DNA of 64,000 bases, taken from Omphiscola glabra. Lineage: Eukaryota; Mollusca; Gastropoda; Lymnaeidae. Below, piece after piece: positions 46,450 through 60,100 of the stretch; the first letter of the stretch is position 1; every line of letters begins with the position of its first letter. A model generated the notes under the pieces. The model was not told the origin of the DNA. It did not search any database and saw nothing but the letters and a program-made list of their open reading frames with translations. A program made the position numbers and the translations under genes. The DNA is taken from contig OZ024801.1 of the NCBI GenBank assembly GCA_964017045.1, forward strand, positions 35,372,757 through 35,436,756. Direction: 5' to 3'.

Positions 46450-46457
46450 CTCTAATT

Positions 46458-46652
46458 CAGTGGTTCTCAACCTTCCTAATGCCGCGACCCTTTACAGTTC
46501 CCCATGTTGTGGCGACCCCCAACCACAAAATTATTTTCGTTGATACTTCATAACTGTACAGTATACGTGTTTTCCGATCGTCTTGGGCGACCCCTGAGAA
46601 AGGGTCGTTCGACCACCAAAGGGGTCGCGACCCACATGGTTGAGAACCGCTG
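46458..46652. mobile_element. SPIN-like non-autonomous hAT element, copy 2
   Basis: The left end reads cagtggttctcaaccttcc and the right end, on the minus strand, cagcggttctcaaccatgtg. The octamer ctctaatt flanks both ends without mismatch (46450-46457 and 46653-46660), which is diagnostic for hAT insertion and fixes the element borders. It is 195 bp long and about 88-90% identical by eye to the copy at 34026-34222, sharing the same internal deletion. It encodes nothing. Confidence 0.93.
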
Positions 46653-46825
46653 CTCTAATTAAAAACCCATTAAAAAGAAGGTGATTGTTTAAATTTCAAT
46701 CTTTATTGTAAAATGTCATCATTGAAACGTGACGTAGCTTTCAAGTTTAGAAAAACAAACAATTTCCATGTATAGTTTTTACTTCCATTGATCTAACGAA
46801 AAAAATCAGAAACAATAGGAAACCG

Positions 46826-47530
46826 CTCTCATTGGCCAACTATCACTAGATGACCACTGTCACTGGCCAAAAACTATCACTAGATAACCACTGTCTCTGG
46901 CGAACCTTTCTGACTGGCCCAGCACTTTCACTTGCCAAACACTTTAATTATCCAAAAACACTTACTGTCCAACCATTGTCACTTTCCTACCACATTCACT
47001 GACCACCCATTGTCATTGTCCAACCACTCTCATTGACCAACCATTTTCACTTTCGTACCACTTTCACTGACCACCCATTGTCACTTTCCTACCACTTTCA
47101 CTGACCACCCATTGTCACTGTCCAACCACTTTCACTGACCACCCATTGTCACTGTCCAACCACTTTCACTGACCACCCATTGTCACTTTCCTACCACTTT
47201 CACTGACCACCCATTGTCACTTTCCTACCACTTTCACTGACCACCCATTGTCACTTTCCTACCACTTTCACTGACCACCCTTTGTCACTTTCCTACCACT
47301 TTCACTGACCACCAATTGTCACTTTCCTACCACTTTCACTGACCACCCATTGTCACTTTCCTACCACTTTCACTGACCACCAATTATCACTTTCCTACCA
47401 CTTTCACTGACCACCAATTATCACTTTCCTACCACTTTCATTGACCACCCATTGTCAGTTTCCTACCACTCTCACTGACCGCCCACTCTCACTGACCACC
47501 CACTATCACTGACCACCCAATCTCACTGAA
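46826..47530. repeat. 34-bp array (cactttcactgaccacccat)
   Basis: About 13 good copies between 47050 and 47460, cactttcactgaccacccat plus tgtcactttcctac, with degenerate edges. The right edge grades through ctctcactgaccacc into degenerate ctatgaccaactctcac-like text, so this and the following 30-bp array may share an origin. Confidence 0.9.
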
Positions 47531-47759
47531 GTATACATCTAACTGTGCAAACTTTCTTTCTGACAAAACTAATTGGTCAACTATTCTCTCAGACTAACAA
47601 GTAATGACCAAATCTCATTATCCCACAGTCACATAATGCTAACACTATTAAACTCTTACTACCCATTGGTCAAGGACAAGATTCTCATGACAGTTATCAA
47701 TAACCAACTATCACTGGCCACATCTTATTGATACACTCACAGACCAAATCTCTATAAAT
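47531..47759. other. Degenerate transition between two arrays
   Basis: Loose copies of ccaactctcac- and cactgac-like words in otherwise unique sequence. No gene. Confidence 0.55.
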
Positions 47760-50700
47760 AACTCTCACTGACACATCTTATTGACACACTCTATGACCAA
47801 CTCTAAACTCCTCACTGACTCTATGACCAACTCTCACGTCCTCACTGACTCTATGACCAACTCTCACATCCTCCCTCACTCTATGACCAACTCTCACGCC
47901 CTCACTCTATGACAAACTCTCACGCCCTCACTCACTCTATGACCAACTCTCACAACCTCACTCTATGACCAACTCCCACGCCCTCACTCTATGACAAACT
48001 CTCACGCCATCACTCACTCTATGACCAAATCTCACGCCCTCACTCTATGACCAACTCTCACATCATCACTTACTATATGACCAACTCTCACTTCCTCACT
48101 GACTATATGACCAACTCTCAAGTCCTCACTCACTCTATGACCAACTCTCACGTCCTCACTGACTCTATGACCAACTCTCATACCCTCACCCACTCTATGA
48201 CCCACCCTCACGTCCTCACTGACTCTATTACTAACTCTCTCGCCCTCCCTCACTCTATGACAAACTCTCACGTCCTCACTGACTCTATGACTAACTCTCA
48301 CGCCCTCCCTCACTCTATGACCAACTCTCACACCCTCACCCACTCTATGACCAACTCTCACGTCCTCACTGACTCTGTGACCAACTCTCACGCCCTCCCT
48401 CACTCTATGACCAACTATCACGTTCTCACTGACTATATGACTAACTCTCACGCCCTCCCTCAGTCTATGACCAACTCTCACACCCTCACTCACTCTATGA
48501 CCAACTCTCACGTCCTAACTGACTCTATGACCAACTCTCACATCCTCACTCACTCTATAACCAACTCTCAGGCCCTCACTCACTCTAGGACCAACTCTCA
48601 CGCGCTCACTCACTCTATGACTCACTTTCATGTCCTCACTCACTCTATGACTTCTCTCACATCCTCACTGACTCTATGACCAACTATCACGCCCTCCCTC
48701 ACTCTATGACCAACTCTCACGTCCTCACTGACTATATGACTAACTCTCACGCCCTCCCTCACTCTATGACCAACTCTCACACCCTCACCCACTCCATGAC
48801 CAACTCTCACGTCCTCACTCACTCTATAACCAACTCTCACGCCCTCACTCTCTCTAGGACCAACTCTCACACGCTCACTCACTCTATGACTCACTTTCAT
48901 GTCCTCACTCACTCTATGACATCTCTCACATCCTCACTCACTCTATGACCAACTCTCACACCTTCACCTCTCTATGACCCACTCTCACATCCTCACTGAC
49001 TCTATGACAAAATCTCACGTCCTCACTCACTCTATGACCAACTCTAAAGTCATTACTGACTCTATGGCCAACTCTCACGTCCTCACTCACTCTATGACCA
49101 ACTCTCACGTCCTCACTGACTCTATGACCACCTCTCACGCCCTCACTCACTCTATGACCAACTCTCACACCCTCACTCACTCTATGACCAACTCTCACGT
49201 CCTCACTCACTCTATGACCAATTCTCACGTCCTCACTGACTCTATGACAAACTGTCACGTCCTCACTGACTCTATGACCAACTCTAACGTCCTCACTCAA
49301 TCTATGACCAACTCTCACGTCGACACTGACTCTATGACCAACTCTCACGTCCTCACTGACTATATGACCAACTCTCACGTCCTCACTAACTCTATGACCA
49401 ACTCTCACGTTCTCACTGACTCAATGACAAACTCTCACGTCCTCACTCACTCTATGACCAACTCTCACGTCCTCACTGACTCTATGACCAACTCTCACGT
49501 CCTCACTCACTCTATGACATCTCTCACGTCCTCACTCACTCTATGACCAACTCTCACACCCTCACCTCTCTTTGACCCACTCTCACATCCTCACTGACTC
49601 TATGACCAACTCTCACGTCCTCACTCACTCTATGACCAACTCTCAAGTCATTACTGACTCTATGGCCAACATCTCACGTCCTCACTCACTATATGACCAA
49701 CTCTCACGTCCTCACTGACACTATGACCAACACTCACGTCCTCACTGACTCTATGACCAATTCTCACGTCCTCACTCACTCTATGAACAACTCTCACGTC
49801 GTCACTGACTCTATGACCAACTCTCACGTCCTCAATGACTATATGACCAACTCACACGCCGTCACTGACTCTATGACCAACTCTCACGTCATCACTGACT
49901 ATATGACCAACGCTCACGTCGTCACTGACTATATGACCAACTCTCACGTCATCACTGACTCTATGACCAACTCTCACGTCCTCACTGACTCTATGACCAA
50001 CTCTCACGTCATCACTGACTATATGACCAACGCTCACGTCGTCACTGACTATATGACCAACTCTCACGTCATCACTGACTCTATGACCAACTCTCACGTC
50101 ATCACTGACTCTATAACCAACTCTCACGTCCTCACTGACTATATGACCAACTCTCACGCCCTCACTGACTATATGACCAACTCTCACGTCCTCACTCACT
50201 CTATGAACAACTCTCACATCCTCACTCAATCTATGACAAACTCTCACGCCCTCACTCACTCTATGACCCACAGTCACGTCCTCACTCACTCTATGACCCA
50301 CTTTCACGTTCTCACTCACTCTATGACCAACTCTCACGCCCTCACTCACTCTATGACCAACTCTCACGCCCTCACTCACTCTATGACCAACTCTCACGTC
50401 CTCACTGACTCTATGACCAACTCTCACGTCGTCACTGACTATATGACCAACTCTCACGTCATCACTTACTCCATGACCAACTTTCACGTCCTCACTGACT
50501 ATATGACCAACTCTAACGTCATCGCTGACTATATGACCAACTCTCAAGTCCTCACTGACTATATGACCAACTCTCACGTCATCACTGACTCTATGACCAA
50601 CTCTCACGTCCTCACTGACTATATGACCAACTGTCACGTCCTGACTGACTCTATGACCAACTCTCAAGTTCTCACTGACTCTATGACCAACTCTCACGCC

Positions 50701-52070
50701 CTCACTTACTCTATGACTCACTCTCACGTCCTCACTCACTCTATGACCAACTCTCACATCCTCACTCAATCTATGACAAACTCTCACGCCCTCACTCACT
50801 TTATGACCCACTCTCACGTCCTCACTCACTCTATGACCCACTTTCACGTTCTCACTCACTCTATGACCAACGCTCATGTCCTCACTGACTCTATGACCAA
50901 CTTTCACGCCCTCAGTCATTCTATGACCCACTCTCACGTCCTCACTTACTCTATGACCAACTCTCACGCCCTCACTCACTCTATGACCAACTCTCACGCC
51001 CTCACTCACTCTATGACCAACTCTCACGTCCTCACTGACTCTATGACAAACTCTCACGTCCTCACTCACTCTATGACCCACTCTCACGTCCTCACTGACT
51101 CTATGATCAAATCTCACGTCCTCACTCACTCTATGACCAACTCTCACGTCCTCACTCACTCTATGACCCACTCTCACATCCTCACTGACTCTATGATCAA
51201 ATCTCACGTCCTCATTCACTCTATGACCAACTCTCACGTCCTCACTCACTCTATGACCAACTCTCACGTCCTCACTGACTCTATGACCAACTCTCACGTC
51301 CTCACTGACTCTATGATCAAATCTCACGTCCTCACTCACTCTATGACTAACTCTCACACCCTCCCTCACTCTATGACCAACTCTCACGCCCTCACTCACT
51401 CTATGACCAACTCTCACGTCCTCAATGACTCTATGACCACCTCTCACGTCCTCACTGACTCTATGACCAACTCTCACGTCCTTTACTCACTCTGTGATCA
51501 AATCTCACGTCCTCCCTCACTCTATGATTAACTCTCACGTCCTCACTGACTATATGACCAACTCTCACGTCCTCACTCAATCTATGACCAACTATCACGT
51601 CCTCACTCACTCTATGACCAACTCTTACGTCCTCACTCACTCTATGACCAACTCTCACGCTCTCCCTCACTCTATGATTAACTCTCACGTCCTCACTAAC
51701 TCTATGACCAACTCTCACGTCCTCACTGACTATATGACCAACTCTCACGCCCTCACTGACTATGACCAACTCTCACGTCCTCATTGACTCTATGACCAAC
51801 TCTCACGTCCTCACTGACTATATGACCAACTCTCATGCCCTCACTGACTATATGACCAACTCTCACGTCCTCACTGACTATATGACCAACTCTCACGTCC
51901 TCACTGACTATATGACCAACTCTCACGTCCTCACTGACTCAATGACCAACTCTCACGTCCTCACTGACTCTATGACCAACTCTCACGCCCTCACTCACTC
52001 TATGACCAACTCTCACGCCCTCACTCACTCTATGACCAACTCTCACGCCCTCACTCACTCTAGTCATTAA
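47760..52070. repeat. 30-bp minisatellite (tatgaccaactctcacgtcc), 4.3 kb
   Basis: About 143 copies of a 30-bp unit, tatgaccaactctcacgtcc plus tcactgactc. Common variants are cactcac/cactgac, ctatatg/ctctatg, cacgcc/cacgtc and tcatcac/tcctcac. Both strands carry long open frames in register with the unit, 612 codons at 49693-51531 (+, MTNSHVLTDS) and 541 codons at 49852-51477 (-, VRVGHRVSED). The common variants change codon positions 1 and 2 (His/Asp, Ser/Tyr, Val/Ala, Leu/Ile), and the array has frame-breaking indels near 48650, 48918, 49520, 49672, 51482 and 51762. I therefore see no sign of selection for a protein. Confidence 0.95.
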
Positions 52071-53615
52071 ATCAGTTTGCTATTGTTCTTGACATTCACG
52101 CCATTATTGATAAAAATATGAGAACACAATGTTAACGGTCTCCAATTTGATGACCTAATTATCACGTCATGAAGCAATAAAGCATTCCATTTCGTCTATT
52201 TCTTTTAACTTTACTTAATTATTATGTAAGTAAACAGAGCTGTTGGTCTGTTCGAAAAACAGTGTCATTCATTGACAGTCAACAATTCTAATGGAATTTT
52301 GTAAAACTAATTAATTAATTATGTTTAAACTGTTACTGAATTCACGTAGAAAAAAAAAGTTTATTATTTTTAAATTATAAAAAAAATGGACCGGGTGATA
52401 TTTTGACGATAGCGAGTGAATAATTAATTAAAAAGCAAGAACTCCATTTTAATCAACACTAAGATTTTAATGAATTCTTTGTGTTTTGTTCATATTAATT
52501 GTAAACAAATTATGGATTGTTATGATAAAAACGGCGTTCACTTGATAATTTCAAATATTGGTTCACTCCCTGTTTGGACACCATTTACACGGTGAACGAA
52601 AATTAGTACGAAACCAATCTGTTTTCTTTTTTTTTTAACGGAAGGTTCGTTATAAATCGTTTACTACACATTTTTTTCCAATTGCTTTTCAGTGAAGAAA
52701 CATTTCTCACGCGCACCTTTGCTTAAAAAACATTTTATAAATAAATCAATCAATCAATCAATCTCGGGTTATCAAATTTATTTTGGAATGAAATTCATTT
52801 CGAAGAAATTACGATTTGAAAAAATTTCCTTTCCAATAAACTTCTTTTGTACAAATTTCCAGAGACGTTTTCTCTTTGATATCTTCTGGTCACAGCCTAA
52901 CCCTTTCCTCTCATGTACAAAATATATATCCGACCTCTACCATGCTCTTATAACCTATGACATCAAATACCTTGTTCAAGCAAGTGCCGGATTAAGGCAA
53001 ATAAGCCACTTGACTAGAAGCTCGCCCCTAGGCTCCCCGTTTCTTTTAGGGGCCTGACGCCTTTTAGCTGTCCCGTGATAATAGTAAGGGACCCAGAAGG
53101 GGCCCTGCATCTTTTAGGGGCCATTTGACAAAGGACACACATTATTTGAACTGATCTGGTTTGGAACATATGTGTAATGAGGTCATGTTTTAATAGGCCT
53201 TTCGTTCAAATATCCTACATAACAATGAAGGGAAAAGTGGCGAAAGAAGCAAGAAAAAACAAAGGATAATATCAATAATAGAACAAGATTTGTTTAGCCT
53301 TGAAAACAAAAGACATGGATGTTTCGTCAGGGAGTCAGGGAAATCATTTTAAGTAAACGGTTTTTAGAAAACAAGAGCCTTTAAATTGTCATATAAAATA
53401 ATGTTAACATGTTTTTAAACAATTATTCATTAACATTTTAATTTTTGTAATAATTCACATTGTGATTTCAAAGCTCTACACTTCTCTTTGAAATTCAATC
53501 AATAAATTAAAAGATAATCATTTTAAATGCATTGTTACTTTTGATGACGGAGTGAGACCTAGTCAAACAATTATTGGTAGGTATCGCCAGACTAGAAACA
53601 TAAACCGTTTGGTTT
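52071..53615. other. AT-rich unique sequence, no gene assigned
   Basis: A 121-codon plus-strand frame at 52692-53057 starts in an AT-rich stretch with a catcaat run and has no recognisable domain. At 52985-53130 the text gtgccggattaaggc ... ttaggggcc occurs with ttttaggggcc repeated, which resembles a worn transposon end; no partner end was found. Confidence 0.45.
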
Positions 53616-53629
53616 GCAGAGTATAGAGT

Positions 53630-53990
53630 TTATGGTGGGAAACACTGGGCTACATGTTATGGTGGGGAAACACTGGGCTACATGTTATGGTGGGAAACAC
53701 TGGGCTACATGTTATGGTGGGAAACACTGGGCTACATGTTTTGGTGGGAAACACTGGGCTACATGTTATGGTGGGAAACACTGGGCTACATGTTATGGTG
53801 GGAAACACTGGGCTACATGTTATGGTGGGAAATACTGGGTTACATGTTATGGTGGGAAACACTGGGCTACATGTTATGGTGGGAAACACTGGGCTACATG
53901 TTATGGTGGGAAACACTGGGCTACATGTTATGGTGGGAAACACTGGGCTACATGTTATGGTGGGAAACACTGGGCTACATGTTATGGTCA
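53630..53990. repeat. 27-bp array (ggtgggaaacactgggctac)
   Basis: About 13 copies, ggtgggaaacactgggctac plus atgttat. All three plus-strand frames and one minus-strand frame are open for about 110 codons because 27 is a multiple of 3 and the unit is stop-free in them. Confidence 0.95.
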
Positions 53991-54105
53991 TTAGAAAATA
54001 AGATATTTATCCCACGATCATAGAATATTGTAAGAAACCCGCATTACAATTGTATTAACATCACTGTTTATTATTATTACTTTAATTATTTCTAGGTGGT
54101 TTTAA

Positions 54106-57100
54106 ATAGCGCACTTATATAGCGCAGTACCACAGCCTAGGGCTAGGCTCACTGCAGTACCACAGCCTAGGGCTAGGCTCACTGCAGTACCACAGCCTAG
54201 GGCTAGGCTCACTACAGTACCACAGCCTAGGGCTAGGCTCACTACAGTACCACAGCCTAGGGCTAGGCTCACTGCAGTACCACAGCCTAGGGCTAGGCTC
54301 ACTACAGTACCACAGCCTAGGGCTAGGCTCACTACAGTACCACAGCCTAGGGCTAGGCTCACTGCAGTACCACAGCCTAGGGCTAGGCTCACTACAGTAC
54401 CACAGCCTAGGGCTAGGCTCACTGCAGTACCACAGCCTAGGGCTAGGCTCACTGCAGTACCACAGCCTAGGGCTAGGCTCACTACAGTACCACAGCCTAG
54501 GGCTAGGCTCACTGCAGTACCACAGCCTAGGGCTAGGCTCACTGCAGTACCACAGCCTAGGGCTAGGCTCACTGCAGTACCACAGCCTAGGGCTAGGCTC
54601 ACTGCAGTACCACAGCCTAGGGCTAGGCTCACTGCAGTACCACAGCCTAGGGCTAGGCTCACTGCAGTACCACAGCCTAGGGCTAGGCTCACTGCAGTAC
54701 CACAGCCTAGGGCTAGGCTCACTGCAGTACCACAGCCTAGGGCTAGGCTCACTGCAGTACCACAGCCTAGGGCTAGGCTCACTGCAGTACCACAGCCTAG
54801 GGCTAGGCTCACTGCAGTACCACAGCCTAGGGCTAGGCTCACTGCAGTACCACAGCCTAGGGCTAGGCTCACTGCAGTACCACAGCCTAGGGCTAGGCTC
54901 AATGCAGTACCACAGCCTAGGGCTAGGCTCACTACAGTACCACAGCATAGGGCTAGGCTCACTGCAGTACCACAGCCTAGGGCTAGGCTCACTGCCAGTA
55001 CCCCAGCCTAGGGCTAGACTCTCTGCCAGTACCCCAGCCTAGGGCTAGGTTCACTGCAGTAACACAGCCTAGGGCTAGGTTCACTGCAGTACCACAGCCT
55101 AGGGCTAGGCTCACTGCAGTACCACAGCCTAGGGCTAGGTTCACAGCCATTACCCCAGCCTAGGGCTATACTCTCTGCCAGTACCCCAGCCTAGGGCTAG
55201 GTTCACTTCAGTAACACAGCCTAGGGCTAGGTTCACTGCAGTACCACAGCCTAGGGCTAGGCTCACTGCAGTACCACAGCCTAGGGCTAGGTTCACAGCC
55301 ATTACCCCAGCCTAGGGCTATACTCTCTGCCAGTACCACAGCCTAGGGCTAGGTTCACTGCAGTACCACAGCCTAGGGCTAGGTTCACTGCAGTACCACA
55401 GCCTAGGGCTAGGCTCACTGCAGTACCACAGCCTAGGGCTAGGTTCACAGCCATTACCCCAGCCTAGGGCTATACTCTCTGCCAGTACCCCAGCCTAGGG
55501 CTAGACTCTCTGCCAGTACCCCAGCCTAGGGCTAGGTTCACTGCAGTACCACAGCCTAGGGCTAGGCTCACTGCAGTACCACAGCCTAGGGCTAGGCTCA
55601 CTGCAGTACCACAGCCTAGGGCTAGGCTCACTGCAGTACCACAGCCTAGGGCTAGGCTCACTACAGTACCACAGCCTAGGGCTAGGCTCACTGCAGTACT
55701 ACAGCCTAGGGCTAGGCTCACTACAGTACCACAGCATAGGGCTAGGCTCACTGCAGTACCACAGCCTAGGGCTAGGCTCACTGCCAGTACCCCAGCCTAG
55801 GGCTAGACTCTCTGCCAGTACCCCAGCCTAGGGCTAGGTTCACTGCAGTAACACAGCCTAGGGCTAGGTTCACTGCAGTACCACAGCCTAGGGCTAGGCT
55901 CACTGCAGTACCACAGCCTAGGGCTAGGTTCACAGCCATTACCCCAGCCTAGGGCTATACTCTCTGCCAGTACCCCAGCCTAGGGCTAGGTTCACTGCAG
56001 TAACACAGCCTAGGGCTAGGTTCACTGCAGTACCACAGCCTAGGGCTAGGCTCACTGCAGTACCACAGCCTAGGGCTAGGTTCACAGCCATTACCCCAGC
56101 CTAGGGCTATACTCTCTGCCAGTACCACAGCCTAGGGCTAGGTTCACTGCAGTACCACAGCCTAGGGCTAGGTTCACTGCAGTACCACAGCCTAGGGCTA
56201 GGCTCACTGCAGTACCACAGCCTAGGGCTAGGTTCACAGCCATTACCCCAGCCTAGGGCTATACTCTCTGCCAGTACCCCAGCCTAGGGCTAGACTCTCT
56301 GCCAGTACCCCAGCCTAGGGCTAGGTTCACTGCAGTACCACAGCCTAGGGCTAGGCTCACTGCAGTACCACAGCCTAGGGCTAGGCTCACTGCAGTACCA
56401 CAGCCTAGGGCTAGGCTCACTGCAGTACCACAGCCTAGGGCTAGGCTCACTACAGTACCACAGCCTAGGGCTAGGCTCATTGCAGTACTACAGCCTAGGG
56501 CTAGGCTCACTACAGTACCACAGCATAGGGCTAGGCTCACTGCAGTACCACAGCCTAGGGCTAGGCTCACTGCCAGTACCCCAGCCTAGGGCTAGACTCT
56601 CTGCCAGTACCCAGCCTAGGGCTAGGTTCACTGCAGTAACACAGCCTAGGGCTAGGTTCACTGCAGTACCACAGCCTAGGGCTAGGCTCACTGCAGTACC
56701 ACAGCCTAGGGCTAGGTTCACAGCCATTACCCCAGCCTAGGGCTATACTCTCTGCCAGTACCCCAGCCTAGGGCTAGGTTCACTGCAGTAACACAGCCTA
56801 GGGCTAGGTTCACTGCAGTACCACAGCCTAGGGCTAGGCTCACTGCAGTACCACAGCCTAGGGCTAGGTTCACAGCCATTACCCCAGCCTAGGGCTATAC
56901 TCTCTGCCAGTACCACAGCCTAGGGCTAGGTTCACTGCAGTACCACAGCCTAGGGCTAGGTTCACTGCAGTACCACAGCCTAGGGCTAGGCTCACTGCAG
57001 TACCACAGCCTAGGGCTAGGTTCACAGCCATTACCCCAGCCTAGGGCTATACTCTCTGCCAGTACCCCAGCCTAGGGCTAGACTCTCTGCCAGTACCCCA

Positions 57101-60100
57101 GCCTAGGGCTAGGTTCACTGCAGTACCACAGCCTAGGGCTAGGCTCACTGCAGTACCACAGCCTAGGGCTAGGTTCACAGCCATTACCCCAGCCTAGGGC
57201 TATACTCTCTGCCAGTACCCCAGCCTAGGGCTAGACTCTCTGCCAGTACCACAGCCTAGGGCTAGGTTCACAGCCATTACCCCAGCCTAGGGCTAGACTC
57301 TCTGCCAGTACCCCAGCCTAGGGCTAGGTTCACAGCCATTACCCCAGCCTAGGGCTATACTCTCTGCCAGTACCCCAGCCTAGGGCTAGACTCTCTGCCA
57401 GTACCCCAGCCTAGGGCTAGGTTCACAGCCATTACCCCAGCCTAGGGCTATACTCTCTGCCAGTACCACAGCCTAGGGCTAGACTCTCTGCCAGTACCAC
57501 AGCCTAGGGCTAGGTTCACAGCCATTACCCCAGCCTAGGGCTAGACTCTCTGCCAGTACCCCAGCCTAGGGCTAGACTCTCTGCCAGTACCCCAGCCTAG
57601 GGCTAGACTCTCTGCCAGTACCACAGCCTAGGGCTAGGTTCACAGCCATTACCCCAGCCTAGGGCTAGACTCTCTGCCAGTACCACAGCCTAGGGCTAGG
57701 TTCACAGCCATTACCCCAGCCTAGGGCTAGACTCTCTGCCAGTACCACAGCCTAGGGCTAGGTTCACAGCCATTACCCCAGCCTAGGGCTAGACTCTCTG
57801 CCAGTACCACAGCCTAGGGCTAGGTTCACAGCCATTACCCCAGCCTAGGGCTAGACTCTCTGCCAGTACCACAGCCTAGGGCTAGGTTCACAGCCATTAC
57901 CCCAGCCTAGGGCTAGACTCTCTGCCAGTACCCCAGCCTAGGGCTAGACTCTCTGCCAGTACCCCAGCCTAGGGCTAGACTCTCTGCCAGTACCACAGCC
58001 TAGGGCTAGACTCTTTGCCAGTACCCCAGCCTAGGGCTAGACTCTCTGCCAGTACCACAGCCTAGGGCTAGACTCTCTGCCAGTACCCCAGCCTAGGGCT
58101 ATACTCTCTGCCAGTACCACAGCCTAGGGCTAGACTCTCTGCCAGTACCACAGCCTAGGGCTATACTCACTGCCAGTACCCCAGCCTAGGGCTAGACTCT
58201 CTGCCAGTACCCCAGCCTAGGGCTATACTCACTGCCAGTACCCCAGCCTAGGGCTAGACTCTCTGCCAGTACCACAGCCTAGGGCTATACTCACTGCCAG
58301 TACCCCAGCCTAGGGCTAGACTCTCTGCCAGTACCCCAGCCTAGGGCTAGACTCTCTGCCAGTACCACAGCCTAGGGCTATACTCACTGCCAGTACCCCA
58401 GCCTAGGGCTAGACTCTTTGCCAGTACCCCAGCCTAGGGCTATACTCACTGCCAGTACCCCAGCCTAGGGCTAGACTCTCTGCCAGTACCCCAGCCTAGG
58501 GCTAGACTCTCTGCCAGTACCCCAGCCTAGGGCTAGACTCTCTGCCAGTACCCCAGCCTAGGGCTAGACTCTCTGCCAGTACCCCAGCCTAGGGCTAGAC
58601 TCTCTGCCAGTACCACAGCCTAGGGCTAGACTCTCTGCCAGTACCCCAGCCTAGGGCTAGACTCTCTGCCAGTACCACAGCCTAGGGCTAGACTCTCTGC
58701 CAGTACCCCAGCCTAGGGCTAGACTCTCTGCCAGTACCCCAGCCTAGGGCTAGACTCTCTGCCAGTACCCCAGCCTAGGGCTAGACTCTCTGCCAGTACC
58801 CCAGCCTAGGGCTAGACTCTCTGCCAGTACCACAGCCTAGGGCTAGACTCTCTGCCAGTACCACAGCCTAGGGCTAGACTCTCTGCCAGTACCCCAGCCT
58901 AGGGCTAGACTCTCTGCCAGTACCACAGCCTAGGGCTAGGCTCTCTGCCAGTACCACAGCCTAGGGCTAGGCTCACTGCAGTACCACAGCCTAGGGCTAG
59001 ACTCTCTGCCAGTACCACAGCCTAGAGCTAGGCTCTCTGCCAGTACCACAGCCTAGGGCTAGACTCTCTGCCAGTACCACAGCCTAGGGCTAGACTCTCT
59101 GCCAGTACCCCAGCCTAGGGCTAGACTCTCTGCCAGTACCACAGCCTAGGGCTAGGCTCACTGCAGTACCACAGCCTAGGGCTAGACTCTCTGCCAGTAC
59201 CACAGCCTAGGGCTAGACTCTCTGCCAGTACCACAGCCTAGGGCTAGACTCTCTGCCAGTACCACAGCCTAGGGCTAGGCTCTCTGCCAGTACCACAGCC
59301 TAGGGCTAGGCTCACTGCAGTACCACAGCCTAGGGCTAGACTCTCTGCCAGTACCACAGCCTAGGGCTAGGCTCTCTGCCAGTACCACAGCCTAGGGCTA
59401 GACTCTCTGCCAGTACCACAGCCTAGGGCTAGACTCTCTGCCAGTACCCCAGCCTAGGGCTAGACTCTCTGCCAGTACCACAGCCTAGGGCTAGGTTCAC
59501 AGCCATTACCCCAGCCTAGGGCTAGACTCTCTGCCAGTACCCCAGCCTAGGGCTAGACTCTCTGCCAGTACCCCAGCCTAGGGCTAGACTCTCTGCCAGT
59601 ACCACAGCCTAGGGCTAGGTTCACAGCCATTACCCCAGCCTAGGGCTAGACTCTCTGCCAGTACCACAGCCTAGGGCTAGGTTCACAGCCATTACCCCAG
59701 CCTAGGGCTAGACTCTCTGCCAGTACCACAGCCTAGGGCTAGGTTCACAGCCATTACCCCAGCCTAGGGCTAGACTCTCTGCCAGTACCACAGCCTAGGG
59801 CTAGGTTCACAGCCATTACCCCAGCCTAGGGCTAGACTCTCTGCCAGTACCACAGCCTAGGGCTAGGTTCACAGCCATTACCCCAGCCTAGGGCTAGACT
59901 CTCTGCCAGTACCCCAGCCTAGGGCTAGACTCTCTGCCAGTACCCCAGCCTAGGGCTAGACTCTCTGCCAGTACCACAGCCTAGGGCTAGACTCTCTGCC
60001 AGTACCCCAGCCTAGGGCTAGACTCTCTGCCAGTACCACAGCCTAGGGCTAGACTCTCTGCCAGTACCCCAGCCTAGGGCTATACTCTCTGCCAGTACCA

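Noticed and set aside
52985..53130. MITE starting gtgccggattaaggc
   Set aside because: It resembles a transposon end, and ttttaggggcc occurs twice inside, but no matching terminal repeat could be identified.
54102..54992. 296-codon minus-strand repeat protein (SLALGCGTAV)
   Set aside because: It exists only where the unit is exactly 30 bp and a second frame is open over the same DNA. Expansion into 31-bp units destroys the frame.
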